DNA of 64,000 nucleotides from GCA-2717185 sp964474755 (GTDB taxonomy: Bacteria > Pseudomonadota > Alphaproteobacteria > UBA8366 > GCA-2717185), in NCBI GenBank assembly GCA_964474755.1, contig CAYYUG010000011.1, positions 8,777 to 72,776 of the forward strand, given 5' to 3'. Every line of letters starts with the position of its first letter. The stretch's first letter is position 1. Shown piece by piece: positions 60,554 to 64,000 of the stretch. The notes below the pieces were generated by a model. The model saw only the letters and a list, made by a program, of their open reading frames with translations. It was not told the origin of the DNA and searched no databases. The position numbers and the translations under genes are program-made.

Positions 60554-61274
60554 GCTTCACTCCATCCACATAAAGTTGCGACATATTGATTGAACAAGGG
60601 GACCCAGTCTAGGAATTCGCTAGCTCTAATTATTAAGGAAGGCTGCGAGCACCGCCAGCGGCTCGCTGCTGGCAAAGGCTTCCTCTTGGCCAACCATGCC
60701 TGCCCTAACCGCCTCGTCGATTCTCGCGAAACTATAGTTTGGTGTGTTTCCAACAGAAAGAAGACGTGCCGGCGAATTCCGCTGCGATCTCACAGGCTTT
60801 CTACACGAAATTTTCGACCGTGATTAGATGGCTAACTAGACCAGGTAGTTGGGCTCTTTTGACAAACGGATCGAGGCCTAAAACATTGAGTGGCCACACT
60901 CAGCCATCGACGAAAGATCGCCGTTGGAAACCACATGCACTCACCGACCCGCGGATATGATCGAAAAGGCTCTCACCATTTGTATCCTGCGATGATAAGA
61001 TTGCGTAAATGGATTTACGGGGAATTTATCTCGGCAATTTTATTGATCGGGACGGCAAGGCACAGAGTGTGACCATCATGACCTAATGGGGATTCCAAGG
61101 TATCACTTTTCAATACGAAAGAATTTTTGATCTGTATGGAAAATTGGAGACCATACCAACGACATTCATGATAATTAAAAAAAAATTTATTCCTTTTATG
61201 GGCGAGCCACTGATGATACCAGCATGAAAATAGGACATGGCAGAATGACAATATTTCGGTGGGAAATTTAGTTT
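60554..61274. other. Gene-poor interval between selenoprotein gene and asnB
   Basis: About 720 bases. The part 60626-60860 carries a coding-like minus-strand remnant (see next entry). From 61080 on the DNA is AT-rich with an A-tract at 61180 and probably contains the asnB promoter. No tRNA or terminator seen. Confidence 0.45.
60626..60860 (-). pseudogene. Coding-like remnant upstream of the selenoprotein gene
   Basis: Minus-strand frames give good protein-like text with coding-type codon use but broken by stops and at least one frameshift: ACEIAAEFAGTSSF upstream, then NTPNYSFARIDEAVRAGMVG and QEEAFASSEPLAVLAAFLNN ending at a TAG (60626-60628). The end has some likeness to C-termini of acyl-CoA-handling enzymes, but I cannot identify the family. 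Boundaries are approximate. Confidence 0.4.
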
Positions 61275-63239
61275 ATGTGCGGCTTTGCCGGATTCTTATC
61301 TCTCCAGAGTTATGGCTCACAGAAACATAGCGCAGACCGATTAACGAAAATCGCCCATCAAATGGGCGATGTTATGATACATCGTGGCCCGGATGGCGGC
61401 GGCATATGGACCGATCCCAGGGTAGGCCTTGCGCTATCCCATCGCCGTCTGTCGATCATTGATCTGTCAAAGGCTGGACGCCAGCCCATGGTTTCCGGAC
61501 AAGGACGGATGGCAATCAGTTATAATGGCGAGGTCTACAACGCGAACGAATTGCGTGCGGAATTACAAGACATCGGCGTTGCGTTTCAGGGGCATTCGGA
61601 CACAGAGGTCATACTGGAAAGCTGCGTTCAATGGGGCGTCGTCAACACAGTACAGAAACTTGTTGGTATGTTCGCCTTTGTGCTTTGGGATACGGTGGAA
61701 AAACAGCTTTGGCTGGTGCGCGACCGGCTTGGGATAAAGCCGCTTTATTACACGATTACACCGGATCAGACATTGATCTTTGGATCAGAGCTTAAAGCGC
61801 TCCGCGCTCATCCCAATTGCCCCAGTGAGATTAACCGCGATGCCGTCTCCGCTTTTATGCGACACAACTATATTCCCGGACCATTCAGTATTTTCAAGGG
61901 AATCCAAAAGCTTCAACCTGGACATATACTGAAGCTAAATATCGATGATTACGAACCAAGTGTGGAGCCTTATTGGTCACTGGACGACGCAGCGCGCCAT
62001 GGCGAGACCTATCCGTTCAAGGGAGACGAACCAGCGGCGCTTGAAGCCCTAGAGGCCCTGTTCGCTGACGCGGTGTCCCGGCGCATGATCGCCGATGTGC
62101 CCTTGGGAGCATTTCTGTCGGGAGGAATCGACAGCTCCACCGTAGTCGCCTTGATGCAGGCGAACAGCACCCAGCCTGTTCGCACATTTTCCATTGGTTT
62201 TTCCGAGGACGGCTTCGACGAAGCCGTTCATGCCAAGGCGGTCGCTGCGCATATCGGCACAGATCACACCGAAATGTATGTGACATCGGAAGAAGCAAGA
62301 GCGGTGATTCCAAATTTGCCCGATTACTACGACGAACCTTTTGCCGACTCTTCGCAAATTCCAACCTATTTAGTTTCCGCCATGACACGGGACCACGTCA
62401 CCGTTGCTTTGTCCGGTGATGGCGGCGATGAGTTGTTCACTGGTTACAATCGATATTTTCAGGCGCAGAAAATTAAACGCATGCTTACCCTTGTGCCCAG
62501 CTCTTTACGTGCTGCGGCGGGATCAACAATCCGCGCTTTTCCGCCGTCGTTCTGGAATGATGTTTTCAAGCTGGTTCCACCGTCAAAACGACCGCCTCAG
62601 GCAGGCGATAAAATGCACAAACTGTCGGAGGTGCTTAACACAGACCAAGACGGGTTTTATCGCCGAATTATCAGCCATTGGCCACAACCGGATGAAATCG
62701 TAATTGATGGTAGAGAACCCAAAGGCATTATCTGGGACGACGGGTTGCAACAGCGCATTCCTGATTTTATACGGCGCATGCAATATCTCGATACGCTAAC
62801 CTATCTTCCAGACGACATCCTCACAAAGGTGGATCGTGCGAGCATGGCGGTGTCGTTAGAGGCCCGGCTGCCAATATTGGACCACCGATTGGTGGAATTC
62901 GCTTGGCGTTTGCCAGAAGCCATGAAGATAAGAAACGGAGAAGGGAAATGGTTATTGCGCCAGTTGCTTTATAAATATGTGCCCCGCACTTTAATCGATC
63001 GGCCAAAAATGGGATTTGGCGTACCCATTGGGGATTGGATGCGGGGGCCCTTGCTGGATTGGGCCGAAGATTTGCTTTCTGAGTCGACATTTAAGAAGCA
63101 CGGGCTTTTGCATGCCGCGCCAGTTTTAGAAAAATGGCGAGATCACAAATCGGGCCGACATAACTCGCAATATCTATTATGGAACGTGCTAATGCTGCAC
63201 GCCTGGGCGGAAAAATATTGCGCTAGAGGCGCAACGTGA
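61275..63239 (+). CDS. asnB: Asparagine synthetase (glutamine-hydrolysing)
   Basis: The 654-residue enzyme amidates aspartate (or a sugar-acid analogue) using glutamine and ATP. Cys2 is the glutaminase nucleophile (MCGFAGFLS), with HRGPDGGG and the LSHRRLSIIDL segment in the N-terminal Ntn domain, and the synthetase P-loop LSGGIDSSTVVALM. The relatively long form is common in surface-polysaccharide loci (WbpS-like). The next DNA holds methyltransferase and unidentified remnants, so a glycan role is possible but unproven. ATG at 61275 with a weak upstream ribosome site. Confidence 0.92.
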   Translation: MCGFAGFLSLQSYGSQKHSADRLTKIAHQMGDVMIHRGPDGGGIWTDPRVGLALSHRRLSIIDLSKAGRQPMVSGQGRMAISYNGEVYNANELRAELQDIGVAFQGHSDTEVILESCVQWGVVNTVQKLVGMFAFVLWDTVEKQLWLVRDRLGIKPLYYTITPDQTLIFGSELKALRAHPNCPSEINRDAVSAFMRHNYIPGPFSIFKGIQKLQPGHILKLNIDDYEPSVEPYWSLDDAARHGETYPFKGDEPAALEALEALFADAVSRRMIADVPLGAFLSGGIDSSTVVALMQANSTQPVRTFSIGFSEDGFDEAVHAKAVAAHIGTDHTEMYVTSEEARAVIPNLPDYYDEPFADSSQIPTYLVSAMTRDHVTVALSGDGGDELFTGYNRYFQAQKIKRMLTLVPSSLRAAAGSTIRAFPPSFWNDVFKLVPPSKRPPQAGDKMHKLSEVLNTDQDGFYRRIISHWPQPDEIVIDGREPKGIIWDDGLQQRIPDFIRRMQYLDTLTYLPDDILTKVDRASMAVSLEARLPILDHRLVEFAWRLPEAMKIRNGEGKWLLRQLLYKYVPRTLIDRPKMGFGVPIGDWMRGPLLDWAEDLLSESTFKKHGLLHAAPVLEKWRDHKSGRHNSQYLLWNVLMLHAWAEKYCARGAT

Positions 63240-63242
63240 CCG

Positions 63243-63261
63243 GAAATTGCGTGGCAATTTC
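63243..63261 (+). terminator. Hairpin just after asnB
   Basis: GAAATTGC-GTG-GCAATTTC is a perfect 8-base-pair stem-loop starting 3 bases after the asnB stop. It could terminate or stabilise the transcript, but a U-tract is lacking (GCGCAG follows). Confidence 0.35.
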
Positions 63262-63541
63262 GCGCAGTGAGCGTTTCGATTTTGGCTAACACTGGTTCAA
63301 CATCCTGAATTCCTGAACGAAAAGACACAAGGCAAGAGCGAAATAATCGTTGAAAGGAATACTGGATATGTAGTCTCTGGCTTACGTTCATGCGAGACCA
63401 CAACGCAACGCCTGGTGTGCAGCACTGTCTCGTGCTTTGAACCGCCATTTTGCGCCTTTGTAGGCAGACGACGATACGCACTTCGATCGCATAGCGCGCC
63501 GTTGAAAAGCTGCCTCTTTGCACCAACAAAACACACGGAGC

Positions 63542-63631
63542 ATGCCGCTATGGCGGGACGTCGTAGATTGGTTTGGAAACTTGCATTTTGAAGTCGCGAG
63601 CCTGGAGGAAGTGTTAGAGTTTCAGAAATAA
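63542..63631 (+). pseudogene. C-terminal fragment of a class I SAM methyltransferase
   Basis: A 29-codon piece reads MPLWRDVVDWFGNLHFEVAS then LEEVLEFQK and stop. The DVVDW-x-G-x-x-x-FEVA-x-x-EEV pattern matches the distal part of SAM methyltransferases found in surface-glycan clusters. No N-terminal portion was found upstream in any frame, so it is a relic. Confidence 0.5.
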
Positions 63632-63828
63632 CGTAAATATTGCTAGGAAAAACTATGGGCATACGTGAGCAAGCTCAGCTGAAATGAGTATTTGTTTACT
63701 CACAAACGCTAGCTGGCAAATTGTGCCATCAAAGCCAGCAAGAGAAGAGCTAGTAAATGCGGGGCCCAGCGCCAAACCAGTAATGCGGCGATCAAAATGA
63801 TAAAATGTGAGAAGTGCCCATCGCCATA

Positions 63829-64000
63829 TTATTCTGCGTCCCGGGAAACAAATATCTGATCAAGCGCCCATGGAGAAACTTTGTGATCCGCGTGGCTTTC
63901 GTCGACTAACACCAAAAAGGCACCGCCTGCATTAACGCGTTCGACGGCGGCACGAACGGCGGGTTCATAGAGTTTCCCCAACGTATTACGAAAGCAACAT
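63829..64000 (-). CDS. Partial protein of unknown function at the right edge
   Basis: Minus-strand coding-like sequence enters from the right edge and ends at a TAA (63829-63831): 56 visible residues including NTLGKLYEPAVRAAVERVNA and DESHADHKVSPWALDQIFVS, ending RDAE. No family recognised. The frame stays open for 39 more codons after the TAA and is strongly hydrophobic there, so the gene may be truncated by a premature stop. Confidence 0.45.
   Translation of the reverse strand, partial: CCFRNTLGKLYEPAVRAAVERVNAGGAFLVLVDESHADHKVSPWALDQIFVSRDAE

Larger units (their letters stand above)
63240..63828. other. Remnant-rich region after asnB
   Basis: No intact gene. Contains a hairpin at 63243-63261, a methyltransferase C-terminal fragment at 63542-63631 and, before the right-edge gene, a hydrophobic stretch in the same frame (63712-63828). 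Confidence 0.45.

Overview
The window looks like a chromosomal segment of a free-living alphaproteobacterium, probably Rhodospirillales-like. This is inferred from gene order (ffh-rpsP-rimM-trmD-rplS followed by leuC-leuD-leuB and asd; dapF-mtaB-ftsY; sdhC-sdhD-sdhA) and from protein character; no 16S gene is present to confirm it. I saw no rRNA, tRNA, CRISPR array, insertion sequence or prophage.

Layout. (1) 1-14400, mostly minus strand: core metabolism and translation. It holds succinate dehydrogenase, pyridoxal kinase, aspartate-semialdehyde dehydrogenase, a leucine operon with two different LeuC large subunits around one LeuD, and the L19/TrmD/RimM/S16/Ffh block. (2) 14400-25300: O-acetylhomoserine sulfhydrylase, a decayed redoxin gene, then a seven-gene minus-strand catabolic cluster (CO/xanthine dehydrogenase-type molybdenum hydroxylase, flavin monooxygenase, cupin, M24 peptidase-like protein, CocE-like hydrolase). 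(3) 25375-29409: a metal-dependent hydrolase, then dapF-mtaB-ftsY. (4) 29594-37819: RidA, FAD oxidoreductase, two amidases (one with an AtzG/GatC-like small partner), two methyltransferases, a kinase-like protein, a thioesterase and an unlisted 59-codon gene. (5) 37948-43234: a D-hydantoin/N-carbamoyl amino acid degradation locus (hydantoinase, racemase, carbamoylase) with an N-formylglutamate amidohydrolase-like protein and a monooxygenase. (6) 43588-46919: an EmrAB-type efflux operon ending in a universal stress protein. (7) 47207-52112: Nudix proteins, a class IV aminotransferase coupled to a sulfotransferase-like protein, pgk and yciB. (8) 52557-60553: amine and C1-type oxidoreductases (FAD oxidases, a PEP mutase/isocitrate lyase-family lyase, a luciferase-like monooxygenase, a dimethylglycine/sarcosine dehydrogenase-like protein), a 2-hydroxyacid dehydrogenase and a GrdB-like protein. 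(9) 61275-64000: asparagine synthetase and gene remnants, possibly the edge of a surface-glycan locus.

The strongest unusual signal is selenocysteine. The GrdB-like gene at 59660-60553 is split by an in-frame UGA at 60050-60052 that sits exactly at the U-x-x-C position and is followed at once by a bacterial SECIS-like hairpin, so the two apparent ORFs are best read as one 297-residue selenoprotein. Independently, the decayed redoxin gene at about 15700-16400 carries a TGA at its W-U-P-x-C active site, alongside several genuine disabling stops and a frameshift: it looks like a fossil selenoprotein. Other points of interest are the divergent second LeuC, the 59-codon gene overlapping a TTG-started methyltransferase, and several palindromic or hairpin structures in intergenic DNA.
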